From Betaproteobacteria bacterium (GTDB lineage Bacteria > Pseudomonadota > Gammaproteobacteria > Burkholderiales > SG8-39), in contig JACPYS010000058.1 of the NCBI GenBank assembly GCA_016195915.1, positions 170,877-234,876 of the forward strand: a stretch of DNA of 64,000 nucleotides, written 5' to 3'. This document shows positions 44,470 to 53,054 of the stretch, piece after piece. The position numbers and the translations under genes are program-made. Position 1 is the first letter of the stretch. The number at the start of each line of letters is the position of its first letter. Under the pieces are notes generated by a model. It made no database searches. It had not been told where the DNA came from and worked only from the letters and a program-made list of their open reading frames with translations.

Positions 44470-45111
44470 ATGAGTGGCGTCAAGACGCGGCGCGAGCTGA
44501 TCCCAGGCCCCGCCGGACGAATCGAATGCGCCATCGATTTGCCCCCGGGACAAGTGCGCGGTCTTGCGCTGGTGGCCCACCCGCATCCGCTCTATGGCGG
44601 GACGCTCGACAACAAGGTCGTCCAGACCCTGGCCCACGCTCTTGCCGGGCTCGGATATCTCGCGTTGCGGCCGAATTTTCGCGGCGTGGGGGCAAGCGAA
44701 GGCGCGTACGACGAGGGACGCGGCGAGCGCGACGACCTGCTCGCGACGCTCGAGCACGCGCAACGAGAGTTCGGCGCGTTTCATCCGGTGTCAGAACCGG
44801 TGCTGGCCGGTTTTTCGTTTGGCGCCGCGGTGCAAACGCAGGTGGCCGACCAGCTCGCCGCGCGCTCGCGGGGGCACGGGCGCATGCTGCTGGTCGGCGT
44901 CGCCGTGAAGCATTTCGATGCGCGTCCGGTGCCGCGCGATTCGATCGTCATCCACGGCGAGAACGACGAGACGGTGCTGCTCGCCGACGTCCTCGACTGG
45001 GCGCGCGGACAGGAGTTGCCGGTCGTCGTAGTGCCCGGCGCCGATCATTTTTTTCACCGGCGGCTGCAGGTGCTGCGCTCGATCGTCACCTCCAATTGGC
45101 GCGCGCCGTGA
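44470..45111 (+). CDS. Alpha/beta hydrolase
   Basis: A 213-residue cytoplasmic hydrolase of a group common next to NodI-like ATPases in Betaproteobacteria. It shows [21 protein letters not shown] near residue 35, [18 protein letters not shown] near 72, the nucleophile elbow AGFSFGAAV near 118, [12 protein letters not shown] with the acid near 160, and [11 protein letters not shown] with the catalytic His near 195. The substrate is unknown. Its TGA overlaps the start of the ABC ATPase (GTGA). Confidence 0.9.
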   Translation: MSGVKTRRELIPGPAGRIECAIDLPPGQVRGLALVAHPHPLYGGTLDNKVVQTLAHALAGLGYLALRPNFRGVGASEGAYDEGRGERDDLLATLEHAQREFGAFHPVSEPVLAGFSFGAAVQTQVADQLAARSRGHGRMLLVGVAVKHFDARPVPRDSIVIHGENDETVLLADVLDWARGQELPVVVVPGADHFFHRRLQVLRSIVTSNWRAP

Positions 45112-46022
45112 GCGCGGCACTGGAAGTCAGGGAACTCGCCAAGTCCTATGGCGGTGAACCCGTCGTGCGCGGCGTGGGCTTCACTGTGGAAGCGGGCGAA
45201 TGCTTCGGGCTGCTCGGACCCAACGGTGCGGGCAAGACGACAACGCTGCGGCTCTGTCTGGGCCTCACGGCTCCGGACGCGGGAGGGATCCGGCTGCTGG
45301 GACACGATGTACCGACGCAAGCGCGCGACGCGCGCCGAAGGGTCGGCGTAGTGCCGCAGCTCGACAGCCTCGATCCGGATTTCACCGTTGCCGAGAACCT
45401 GCTGGTCTATGGCCGCTACTTCGGTCTGGGCGACGCCGCAATCGCGGCAAGGATACCGGCGTTGCTCGGGTTCGCGGGCCTTTCGGGGCGCTCGGACGCG
45501 CGCATCCATACGCTCTCCGGCGGCATGAAGCGTCGGCTGACGCTGGCGCGCGCGCTGATCAACGATCCGGACCTGCTGGTGCTCGATGAGCCCACCACCG
45601 GGCTCGATCCGCAGGCACGCCACCTGATCTGGGAGCGACTTCGCCAGCTGATGCAGGAGGGCAAGACACTGTTGCTCACCACGCATTTCATGGAGGAAGC
45701 CGAACGCCTGTGCACGCGCTTGCTGATCATGGACGCCGGGCGCGTCATCACGCTGGGCAGCCCGCGCGAGCTGATCGCGGCGCATATCGAACCCGAAGTG
45801 GTCGAAGTGCACGGCCCGCGCTGCGATGCCTGGGCGGGGCAGCGGGCTCAGGGACTCGCTTCGCGCGTAGAGAGTGTGGGCGAAACCGTGTTCTGTTACA
45901 CGCAGCGCGCCGATCCGTTGCTCGAGTCGATCGCGGCGCACCCGCGGCTTACCTACCTGCACCGCCGGGCCAACCTGGAAGACGTATTCCTCAAGCTAAC
46001 GGGGCGTGACCTGCGTGATTAA
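45108..46022 (+). CDS. NodI/DRA-family ABC transporter ATP-binding protein
   Basis: A 304-residue ABC ATPase. Walker [11 protein letters not shown] lies near residue 38, Q-loop VVPQLDSLD near 85, the signature LSGGMKRRL near 140, Walker [13 protein letters not shown] near 160 and the H-loop LLTTHF near 195. The C-terminal extension (about 220-304) is the NodI-type domain. With the permease that follows it forms an ABC-2 exporter for an unknown, possibly lipid-like or sugar-lipid, substrate. GTG 45108 is coupled to the hydrolase stop. Confidence 0.93.
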   Translation: MSAALEVRELAKSYGGEPVVRGVGFTVEAGECFGLLGPNGAGKTTTLRLCLGLTAPDAGGIRLLGHDVPTQARDARRRVGVVPQLDSLDPDFTVAENLLVYGRYFGLGDAAIAARIPALLGFAGLSGRSDARIHTLSGGMKRRLTLARALINDPDLLVLDEPTTGLDPQARHLIWERLRQLMQEGKTLLLTTHFMEEAERLCTRLLIMDAGRVITLGSPRELIAAHIEPEVVEVHGPRCDAWAGQRAQGLASRVESVGETVFCYTQRADPLLESIAAHPRLTYLHRRANLEDVFLKLTGRDLRD

Positions 46023-46809
46023 CTCTTCGCTGACGAACTGCTATGCGCTGCCCGCGATCAGCCGGCGGTTCGTTCCGGTCTGGCGGCGCAACTTCCTCGT
46101 CTGGAGGAAGCTCGCGGTGGCTTCCGTGCTCGGTAATCTGGTGGATCCGATGATCATGCTGTTCGGCCTGGGCTACGGCCTGGGAGGCGTGATGAGCGGC
46201 GGGGGTACGTCCTACTTCTCGTTTCTTGCCGCAGGCTTCGTCGCCTCGGCGACGATGTACGCCGCTTCGTTCGAGGCGATGTTCTCGGCGTTCTCGCGCA
46301 TGCATGGCCAGAAGACCTGGGACGCGATCCTCAACGCCCCGATGGATCTGGACGATGTGGTCACCGGCGAGCTTGTATGGGCTGCGAGCAAGGGGTTGCT
46401 CTCGGGGGTGGCGATCCTGATGGTGGCAGTGGTGTTCGGCTATGCTCCGCTCTCGGGCGCCATCGCCGCGGTTCCCGCGGCAATGCTCATCGGCCTCACC
46501 TTCGCCGCGCTCGCACTGACCATGAACGCACTGGCGCAGGGTTACGATTTTTTCAGCTACTACATGACGCTGGTGCTCACGCCGATGATGATGCTATCGG
46601 GTGTGTTCTTTCCGGTCGGGCAACTTCCCGCGGCGGTGCAGACCGCGGCAGCGGTTTTTCCGCTCTATCACGGCGTTGCCCTGGTGCGCCCCATCGTCGG
46701 CGGCACGTTGCCGCCGGAATGGCTCGTGCACGCCGGCGTGCTCATCGCATATGCCGCCGCCGGGTTCTATGTTGCGCTCGTTCTCACACGGCGCCGCTTG
46801 CTTTCGTGA
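46015..46809 (+). CDS. NodJ-type ABC-2 transporter permease
   Basis: A 264-residue inner-membrane permease with about six spans. [23 protein letters not shown] near residue 27 and [23 protein letters not shown] near residue 180 are NodJ/ABC-2 hallmarks. It forms an exporter with the ATPase it overlaps by eight bases. GTG 46015 or GTG 46006 could be the start. The name reflects sequence family; there is no sign of nodulation genes here. Confidence 0.92.
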   Translation: MINSSLTNCYALPAISRRFVPVWRRNFLVWRKLAVASVLGNLVDPMIMLFGLGYGLGGVMSGGGTSYFSFLAAGFVASATMYAASFEAMFSAFSRMHGQKTWDAILNAPMDLDDVVTGELVWAASKGLLSGVAILMVAVVFGYAPLSGAIAAVPAAMLIGLTFAALALTMNALAQGYDFFSYYMTLVLTPMMMLSGVFFPVGQLPAAVQTAAAVFPLYHGVALVRPIVGGTLPPEWLVHAGVLIAYAAAGFYVALVLTRRRLLS

Positions 46810-47951
46810 CTGAATCCTTCTTTGCGCCGTGCCCGCGCGGACTGGAAGCGTTGCTCGCCGCGGAGTTGACGCGCTTTGGCGCGAGCGCTGTCGCACCCGC
46901 AGCCGGCGGGGTTGGTTTCTCGGGCGATTGGGAGACCGGTTATCGCGCCAACCTGGAATCGCGCCTCGCGTCGCGCATTCTCTGGAAGCTGCGCGAGTTC
47001 TCCTATGCCGACGAAGCCAGTGTCTATGACGCGGCAAAGGTTGTCGACTGGCCCGAGCTGTTCGCGGTCGAGCGCAGCCTGCGCGTGAACCTCACCGCAA
47101 TCAAGAGCCCGCTGAAGAGTCTCGACTTCACCACCTTGCGCGTCAAGGACGCGGTCTGCGACCGTTTTCGCGATGCGCGCGGCCGGCGACCGGACGTTGA
47201 TCGCGCCACGCCCGATGTGCGTATCCACTGTTTTCTAGAGCGCAACCAGGGGACGCTTTATCTCGATACCTCCGGCGAGCCGCTGTTCAAGCGCGGATGG
47301 CGCTCGGAGACCGTGGAAGCGCCGATGCGCGAGAACCTCGCCGCCGGGATTCTGATGCTCACCGGCTGGCGTCCGGAACAGCCGCTGCTCGACCCAATGT
47401 GCGGCAGCGGCACGCTGCTGGTGGAAGCCGCGGCGATGGCGCGCGGCCGTCCGCCCGGGGCGAAGCGCAGTTTCGGCTTCGAGAAACTTGCATCGTTCGA
47501 CGCGCAGCTGTGGAAGCGCGTGCGGGAAAACGCGGCGCAGCCCGTGGCCCGCGGACCGACGCTGCAACTCCATGGCAGCGACACCGATCCGCGCACGCTT
47601 GCCGCAGCGCGCCGCAACCTCGCCGCCGCGGGAATCGAGCGCTGGGTAAAGCTCGAGCAGGCCGACGTTCTTACGCGCGCGGCGCCGGCCTCATCGGGCG
47701 TGCTCGTCGCCAACCCGCCCTATGGGGAGCGCATCGGTTCCGACGACGCGCTCGCGCAGTTCTATCCTGCGCTCGGCAATGCCCTGAAGGCGCGCTTCGC
47801 AGGCTGGCGCTGCTATCTGTTCAGCTCCGACGTACGCCTGCCCAAACTCATTCGCCTCCAGCCGTCGAAACGCACGCCGCTCTTCAATGGCGCGCTCGAG
47901 TGCAGGCTGTATGAGTTCGAGATCGTGGCGGGAAGTCATCGCGGGCGGTGA
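46806..47951 (+). CDS. THUMP-domain RNA (guanine-N2) methyltransferase, RlmL-like
   Basis: A 381-residue class I methyltransferase. The N-terminal THUMP domain (about residues 40-155), ending FLERNQGTLYLDTSGEPLFKRG, precedes a UPF0020 methyltransferase domain with LLDPMCGSGTLLVEAAAMA near residue 195 and the catalytic NPPYGER near residue 300. It corresponds to the N-terminal half of E. coli RlmKL, which modifies 23S rRNA G2445; the RlmK half is absent. GTG 46806 overlaps the permease stop (GTGA). Confidence 0.93.
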   Translation: MTESFFAPCPRGLEALLAAELTRFGASAVAPAAGGVGFSGDWETGYRANLESRLASRILWKLREFSYADEASVYDAAKVVDWPELFAVERSLRVNLTAIKSPLKSLDFTTLRVKDAVCDRFRDARGRRPDVDRATPDVRIHCFLERNQGTLYLDTSGEPLFKRGWRSETVEAPMRENLAAGILMLTGWRPEQPLLDPMCGSGTLLVEAAAMARGRPPGAKRSFGFEKLASFDAQLWKRVRENAAQPVARGPTLQLHGSDTDPRTLAAARRNLAAAGIERWVKLEQADVLTRAAPASSGVLVANPPYGERIGSDDALAQFYPALGNALKARFAGWRCYLFSSDVRLPKLIRLQPSKRTPLFNGALECRLYEFEIVAGSHRGR

Positions 47952-47979
47952 GGGTTGGTACAGCGTTCTTATCAGCTGT

Positions 47980-48285
47980 TCAACCCGATTGTTTGAACGA
48001 ATTGGACTTCAGCACTTCGCAGACGTGGATGCTGAACTCGGAGTAGAACCGCTCGCGCCCGAGCCGCTGCGCCTTGCGGTGGCCCGCATGCTCCGCCCAG
48101 GCGCGGTGCGTCTCCTGCGACTCGAACTCGACGATGGTGATCCGCTCGCCATCGTCGGCAGTAAAACCCTTGTGCGAGATGTACCCCGGCATCGAGCGAG
48201 CGATTTCACCCATCTTCGCCGCCATCTTCTGATACTCCTCGGCATGCTCCGGACGAACGCGGGAGCGGAACACGGTGACCATCAT
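47980..48285 (-). CDS. Antibiotic-biosynthesis-monooxygenase (ABM) domain protein
   Basis: A 101-residue single-domain ABM-fold protein (ferredoxin-like dimer). VTVFRSRVRPEHAEEYQKMAAKM opens it, and ERITIVEFESQETHRAWAEHAGHRKAQR carries the family's conserved His/Trp region. Members oxidise small quinols, haem or act as YgiN-like quinol monooxygenases; no specific substrate is indicated. It lies 16 bases after pilU on the same strand, so it may be read from the pilT-pilU transcript. Confidence 0.92.
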   Translation of the reverse strand: MMVTVFRSRVRPEHAEEYQKMAAKMGEIARSMPGYISHKGFTADDGERITIVEFESQETHRAWAEHAGHRKAQRLGRERFYSEFSIHVCEVLKSNSFKQSG

Positions 48286-48301
48286 GGGCCGCCCCTCCGC
48301 G

Positions 48302-49438
48302 CTACACGATGTCCAGGTGCTCGATGCCCTTGGTAATGTCGCGGTCCTTGGCGTCCTTGCCGTTCAGTTTGATGTTCAGGCGCACTTCGTTCATCGAGTC
48401 AGCGAAGCGCAGCGCGTCTTCGTAGCTGATGCGGCCGCCCTCGTGCAGGTCGAACAGCGCCTGGTCGAAGGTCTGCATGCCGAGTTCGCGCGACTTCTTC
48501 ATGATCTCCTTGATGCCGTGGATCTCTCCTTTGAAGATCAGGTCGCTCACCAGCGGCGAGTTGAGCAGTACCTCGACCGCCGCGGCGCGCCCCTTGCCCT
48601 CTTTCACCGGGATCAGGCGCTGCGAGATGACCGCCTTCAGGTTGAGCGACAGGTCCATCAACAGCTGGTGGCGCCGCCCTTCGGGGAAGAAGTTGATGAT
48701 GCGGTCCAGGGCCTGGTTGGAGTTGTTGGCATGCAGCGTGCCGAGCGCGAGGTGCCCCGTTTCGGCGAACGCCACCGCGTGCTCCATCACCTCCATTTCG
48801 CGGATTTCGCCGATCAGGATCACGTCGGGCGCTTGCCGCAGGGTATTTTTCAGCGCCGCCTCCCAGGAGTCGGTGTCCACGCCGACTTCGCGCTGGGTGA
48901 TCAGGCAATTCCTGTGCGGGTGCACGTACTCGACCGGGTCTTCGATGGTGATAATGTGCCCGTAGGAGTTCTGGTTGCGGTATCCGATCATCGCAGCGAG
49001 CGAGGTCGATTTCCCCGAACCTGTGCCGCCGACGAACAGTACGAGGCCACGCTTGGTCATGATCACGTCCTTCAACACGGGCGGGAGCTTCAGATCGTCG
49101 AATTCAGGGATCGACGTGGTGATCACGCGCATGACCGCGCCGGGCTGGCCCATCTGGACGAAGCAATTGACGCGGAAGCGCCCGATGCCGGTCGGGTTGA
49201 TGGCGAAGTTGCACTCCTTCCTCGCCTCGAACTCCGCCGCCTGTTTGTCGTTCATGACCGCGCGGATCAGGGCCGAGGTATGCTGTCCGTTGAGCGCCTG
49301 CTGCGAAACCGGGGTCATCTTGCTGTCGATCTTCATCGCCGGCGGGAAGCCCGCCGTGATGAACAGGTCCGAGCCCTTCTTCGCGATCAGCACGCGAAGC
49401 AGGTCGTAAATGAATTTGACTGCCTGTTCCTGTTCCAT
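48302..49438 (-). CDS. pilU: Type IV pilus retraction ATPase PilU
   Basis: A 378-residue hexameric secretion-type ATPase that assists PilT in pilus retraction. Walker A GGTGSGKSTSLAAM lies near residue 130, the Asp box IITIEDPVEYVH follows, Walker B is DVILIGEIREME near residue 200, and the His box TGHLALGTLHANN near 225. The longer C-terminus (to LNGKDAKDRDITKGIEHLD) and a divergent AIRNLIR region separate it from PilT. It is 27 bases downstream of pilT. Confidence 0.96.
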   Translation of the reverse strand: MEQEQAVKFIYDLLRVLIAKKGSDLFITAGFPPAMKIDSKMTPVSQQALNGQHTSALIRAVMNDKQAAEFEARKECNFAINPTGIGRFRVNCFVQMGQPGAVMRVITTSIPEFDDLKLPPVLKDVIMTKRGLVLFVGGTGSGKSTSLAAMIGYRNQNSYGHIITIEDPVEYVHPHRNCLITQREVGVDTDSWEAALKNTLRQAPDVILIGEIREMEVMEHAVAFAETGHLALGTLHANNSNQALDRIINFFPEGRRHQLLMDLSLNLKAVISQRLIPVKEGKGRAAAVEVLLNSPLVSDLIFKGEIHGIKEIMKKSRELGMQTFDQALFDLHEGGRISYEDALRFADSMNEVRLNIKLNGKDAKDRDITKGIEHLDIV

Positions 49439-49465
49439 GCCTGTCTCCTTGCGCGGGCCGCGCCG

Positions 49466-50509
49466 TCAGCCAGCGAAGTTGTCTTTGTTGGCCGCCTTGC
49501 TGCGCGCTTCGCCCATCGAAATGACGTTTCGTTTGACCAGGTCCTGCAGGTTCTGGTCGAGTGTCTGCATGCCCAGTTGCGCGCCGGTCTGGATCGCCGA
49601 ATACATCTGCGCGATCTTGTTCTCGCGGATCAGGTTGCGGATCGCCGGCGTTCCCACCATGATCTCGTGCGCCGCCACGCGGCCCTGGCCGTCCTTGGTC
49701 TTCAACAGCGTCTGCGAGATGATCGCGCGGATCGATTCCGAGATCATGGCGCGGATCATTTCCTTTTCCGCCGCCGGAAACACGTCGACGATCCGGTCGA
49801 TGGTCTTGGCCGCGGAACTGGTGTGCAGCGTGCCGAACACCAGGTGGCCGGTTTCCGCGCCCGAGAGCGCCAGGCGGATGGTTTCCAGGTCGCGCATTTC
49901 GCCCACCAGGATCACGTCCGGGTCCTCGCGCAGCGCCGAGCGAAGTGCGTTCGCGAACGACAGGGTGTGCGGGCCGACTTCGCGCTGGTTGATGAGGCAC
50001 TTCTTGGACTCGTGCACGAACTCGATTGGGTCCTCGATGGTGAGGATGTGCCCTTCCTCGACTTCGTTCTTGTGGTTGACCATCGCGGCGAGCGTGGTGG
50101 ACTTGCCCGAGCCGGTCGGGCCGGTCACCAGCACCACGCCGCGCGGCTGGTCCGCGAGGTCCTTGAAGATCTTCGGGCACTTCAGATCTTCGAGGGACAT
50201 GATCTTGGACGGAATGGTCCGCATCACTGCCGCGGCACCGCGGTTCTGCACGAAGGCGTTGACGCGAAAGCGCGCCAGGTTCGGCACCGCGAAGGAGAAG
50301 TCGCACTCGAGGTTTTCCTCGTAGAACTTGCGCTGGCCGTCGTTCATGATGTCATAGATCATGCCGTGCACGTCCTTGTGGTCCATCGCCGGCAGGTTGA
50401 TGCGCTTGATGTCGCCGCGCACGCGGATCATGGGCGGCAAGCCGGAGGACAGGTGCAGGTCGGAGGCCTTGTTCTTGACTACGAAGCTAAGCAGTTCGGT
50501 GAGATCCAT
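49466..50509 (-). CDS. pilT: Type IV pilus retraction ATPase PilT
   Basis: A 347-residue motor that depolymerises pilin and powers twitching motility. It has KASDLHLSSGLPPMIRVRGD near the start, Walker A GPTGSGKSTTLAAM near residue 130, the Asp box HILTIEDPIEFVHESKK, Walker B DVILVGEMRDLETI, and the C-terminal PilT signature EIMVGTPAIRNLIRENKIAQ with AIRNLIRE. GGAGG lies eight bases before ATG 50509. It is divergent from yggS. The pilus assembly genes themselves are not in this window. Confidence 0.98.
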   Translation of the reverse strand: MDLTELLSFVVKNKASDLHLSSGLPPMIRVRGDIKRINLPAMDHKDVHGMIYDIMNDGQRKFYEENLECDFSFAVPNLARFRVNAFVQNRGAAAVMRTIPSKIMSLEDLKCPKIFKDLADQPRGVVLVTGPTGSGKSTTLAAMVNHKNEVEEGHILTIEDPIEFVHESKKCLINQREVGPHTLSFANALRSALREDPDVILVGEMRDLETIRLALSGAETGHLVFGTLHTSSAAKTIDRIVDVFPAAEKEMIRAMISESIRAIISQTLLKTKDGQGRVAAHEIMVGTPAIRNLIRENKIAQMYSAIQTGAQLGMQTLDQNLQDLVKRNVISMGEARSKAANKDNFAG

Positions 50510-50586
50510 TACAATTCCTCCGGTTCGGTGGGCTGCGCCGCGGGGTCGCTGCCCGGGCGTACAGGCGCAAGTCGGTTTGGGAGATT

Positions 50587-51315
50587 ATGGCAACGATTTC
50601 TGGCAACTTGCAAGCCGCGCGCGCGCGCGTCCGACGGGCGGCCCGGGCGGCGGGCCGCGATGCGGCGCAGGTGATTGTGCTCGCGGCATCGAAGGCGCAT
50701 CCGCCGGAACGCCTGCGCGAGGCCTGCGCGGCGTGGCAGCGCGTGTTTGGCGAGAACTACGTGCAGGAGGCGATGGAAAAAATGGACGCCCTCGCGGACC
50801 TGCAAAGCCTTGCGCTGGAGTGGCACATGATCGGTCCTTTGCAGGGCAACAAGGCGCGGTTAGCGGCGGAGCGGTTCGGGTGGGTGCAAACCGTCGATCG
50901 TGAGCGAATTGCCCGGCGCTTGTCCGATGCGCGCCCGCCAGAGCTGCCGCCGCTCAACGTGCTGATCCAGGTGAACGTGTCGGGCGAGGCGAGCAAGAGC
51001 GGCGCGGCGCCGCGAGATGTGCCCGCACTCGCTCGCGCGACTGCTGCCCTGCCGCGCCTGAAGTTGCGCGGACTGATGGCGATACCCGAGCCAGGGGGCG
51101 ATGTCGCGCAGCAACGCGCGCGCTTTCGCGCAGTGCGGGAGCTCTACGACGTCTTGTGCGCAGAAGGGCTGGCGCTCGACACGCTTTCCATGGGAATGTC
51201 AGACGATCTCGAAGCCGCGGTCGCCGAGGGCTCCACGATGGTGCGGATCGGGACGGCTATCTTCGGCCCGCGCGAACAGCGGGCCGCCAGTCCTGCGCAC
51301 GCCGCGATCGCGTGA
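50587..51315 (+). CDS. yggS: YggS/PLPBP pyridoxal-phosphate homeostasis protein
   Basis: A 242-residue PLP-binding TIM-barrel protein involved in vitamin B6 and amino-acid homeostasis, without known catalysis. The PLP lysine is in VIVLAASKAHPPERL near residue 36, and GENYVQEAMEKM, WHMIGPLQGNKARLA and LSMGMSDDLEAAVAEGSTMVRIGTAIFG complete the family pattern. It is divergent from pilT, the standard arrangement in many Proteobacteria, and precedes proC. Confidence 0.96.
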   Translation: MATISGNLQAARARVRRAARAAGRDAAQVIVLAASKAHPPERLREACAAWQRVFGENYVQEAMEKMDALADLQSLALEWHMIGPLQGNKARLAAERFGWVQTVDRERIARRLSDARPPELPPLNVLIQVNVSGEASKSGAAPRDVPALARATAALPRLKLRGLMAIPEPGGDVAQQRARFRAVRELYDVLCAEGLALDTLSMGMSDDLEAAVAEGSTMVRIGTAIFGPREQRAASPAHAAIA

Positions 51316-51323
51316 CGGTGGCC

Positions 51324-52136
51324 ATGCGCGTCACCTTCGTCGGCGGCGGCAACATGGCGGCCGCAATGATCGGCGGGCTGCTGCAAAAAGGCTATGCCGC
51401 ATCGGATCTGAGCGCAGTGGAGATCGTACCGGCTGCGCGCGCGAGGCTCGCGGCGCGTTTCGGCGTACGCGTGTTCGATCGCGTCGGGACGCAAGCGCTT
51501 GCCTGCGAGTGTCTGGTTCTCGCGGTGAAGCCGCAGGACATGCGCAGCGCGCTCGAGCCGCTCGGTGCCCTGCTCGGCGAGCAGCTGGTGATCAGCATTG
51601 CCGCCGGGATCCGGCTGGGTGATGCATCGCGCTGGCTCGGAGGCTATGCGCGGCTCGTGCGCGCCATGCCGAACACCCCGGCATTGATCGGAGCCGGGAT
51701 CGCCGGCCTGTACGCCTTGCCCTCGGTCAGCGCCGAAGAGCGCGCGCGCGCCGAGGCGGTGCTCGGTGCGGTCGGCGCGACGGTCTGGCTGGCCGACGAA
51801 GCGCTGCTCGATCCGGTGACCGCCGTTTCAGGCAGCGGACCCGCTTACGTCTTCTATTTCATCGAGGCGCTCGAGCAGGCCGGCATCGCGCTTGGCCTGC
51901 CCGCGGCGGACGCGCGCAAACTCGCCATCCACACGCTGCTGGGCGCGGCGAAACTCGCAGCTTCCAGCGACGATCCGCCAGCGGTGCTGCGCGAGCGCGT
52001 CACGTCGAAAGGTGGCACCACCGAAGCTGCGCTCAGGGTGTTCGCGGCTGAAGGTCTCGCCGAGCGCATTGGCCGTGCGGTGCACGCGGCAAGCAGCCGC
52101 GGCGCGGAACTCGGCAGGCTGCTGGGCAAGGATTAG
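51324..52136 (+). CDS. proC: Pyrroline-5-carboxylate reductase
   Basis: NAD(P)H-dependent last step of proline synthesis. The 270-residue product has the Rossmann opening VTFVGGGNMAAAMIGGLLQKG, LAVKPQDM, the substrate region VRAMPNTPALIGAGI near residue 115 and the signature AVSGSGPAYVFYFIEAL near 165, with VTSKGGTTEAAL near 230. ATG 51324 is chosen; a GTG at 51318 is in frame too. It sits in yggS-proC-yggT-yggU. Confidence 0.97.
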   Translation: MRVTFVGGGNMAAAMIGGLLQKGYAASDLSAVEIVPAARARLAARFGVRVFDRVGTQALACECLVLAVKPQDMRSALEPLGALLGEQLVISIAAGIRLGDASRWLGGYARLVRAMPNTPALIGAGIAGLYALPSVSAEERARAEAVLGAVGATVWLADEALLDPVTAVSGSGPAYVFYFIEALEQAGIALGLPAADARKLAIHTLLGAAKLAASSDDPPAVLRERVTSKGGTTEAALRVFAAEGLAERIGRAVHAASSRGAELGRLLGKD

Positions 52137-52146
52137 CACGCCCGCC

Positions 52147-52719
52147 ATGCTCGCGCAAATCGCGCAGTTTCTGATCGAAACCGTTGCGGGTTTCTTCGTG
52201 TTCGCGCTGCTGGCGCGTTTTCACTTCCAGTGGCTGCGCGTGCCGTTCCGCAATCCACTCGGCGAGTTCGTGGTCGCGGTGAGCAATTGGCTGGTGGTGC
52301 CGGCGCGGCGCCTGGTCCCGTCGCTGTCCGGCTTCGATCTTGCGTCGCTGTCCGGCGCCTGGTTGCTGCAGTTCGCAGGTCTGTGGCTGGTATTCGCGGT
52401 GAACGTGCGCGATCTCTTCGCAGGATCCAGCGCAATTGTCGGAGTTCTCGCCGCGCTTGCGCTCATCGATCTGGTGCGTTTTTCGCTGTACATGCTGATC
52501 GGCGCGGTGATCGTTCAGGCAGTGCTGTCCTGGGTCAACCCGTATGCGCCGATGGCCCCGGTGTTCGACGTGTTCTGCCGCCCGTTCCTGCGGCCGATCC
52601 GGCGCATCGTGCCGCCGATAGCCAACGTCGACCTCTCGCCGCTGGTCGTGCTGCTCGTGCTACAGGTGCTTCTGATCCCGGTGTGGTACGCGCGGTCGCT
52701 GGTTGCGACGATGTCATGA
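52147..52719 (+). CDS. yggT: YggT-family membrane protein
   Basis: A 190-residue inner-membrane protein with two YGGT repeats, each having two hydrophobic helices. The motif [25 protein letters not shown] occurs near residue 35, and [29 protein letters not shown] near residue 130. The proline-rich (N/P)P...P.R pattern is characteristic. The role is unknown, with links to cell shape or osmotic stress in other bacteria. The yggU ATG overlaps its stop (ATGA). Confidence 0.93.
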   Translation: MLAQIAQFLIETVAGFFVFALLARFHFQWLRVPFRNPLGEFVVAVSNWLVVPARRLVPSLSGFDLASLSGAWLLQFAGLWLVFAVNVRDLFAGSSAIVGVLAALALIDLVRFSLYMLIGAVIVQAVLSWVNPYAPMAPVFDVFCRPFLRPIRRIVPPIANVDLSPLVVLLVLQVLLIPVWYARSLVATMS

Positions 52720-53054
52720 CGCGGGTCGGCCCGGAAGGCTGGTTCCGGCGCGACGGGGATCGTCTGGTGCTCGAGTTGCATGTGCAACCCGGGGCGGGGC
52801 GCACGGCAATCGCCGGTCTGCATGGCAAACGCCTGAAAATCCGGCTGGCGGCACGCGCCGTGGACGGCGCCGCCAACGCCTGTCTGGTGGAGTTCCTCGC
52901 CGAGGCGCTCGGCGTGGCAAAGCGCAACGTCGTGATCGAGACGGGCGAAACGTCGCGCGCCAAGCGCGTGTCGGTGCGCGGCGCTCGAGGCGGACCGGAA
53001 GCGCTGTGGCGCTCGGAACAGGGGAACCCAGGTTCCGCCGTTACCCCCTGCTAG
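52716..53054 (+). CDS. yggU: DUF167 (YggU) family protein
   Basis: A 112-residue cytoplasmic protein of the YggU/DUF167 family. It has [19 protein letters not shown] near residue 18 and [44 protein letters not shown], the family core. The last 20 residues (from about [12 protein letters not shown]) lie beyond the usual end and are encoded by a copy of the dispersed repeat, so the C-terminus is probably non-native. Its TAG shares CTAG with the aceK stop. Confidence 0.9.
   Translation: MTRVGPEGWFRRDGDRLVLELHVQPGAGRTAIAGLHGKRLKIRLAARAVDGAANACLVEFLAEALGVAKRNVVIETGETSRAKRVSVRGARGGPEALWRSEQGNPGSAVTPC
53015..53047. repeat. Dispersed palindromic repeat, copy D (inside the yggU 3' end)
   Basis: GGAACAGGGGAACC...GGTTCC followed by CCGTTACCCCC resembles copies A-C but is shorter. 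GGAACC (53023-53028) pairs with GGTTCC (53031-53036). It encodes the extra C-terminal residues of yggU. Confidence 0.4.

Noticed and set aside
48275..50674. 799-codon open frame on the plus strand opposite pilT-pilU
   Set aside because: It is antisense to two unmistakable ATPases. Its protein has no coherent domain and GC-rich codon bias explains the open frame.
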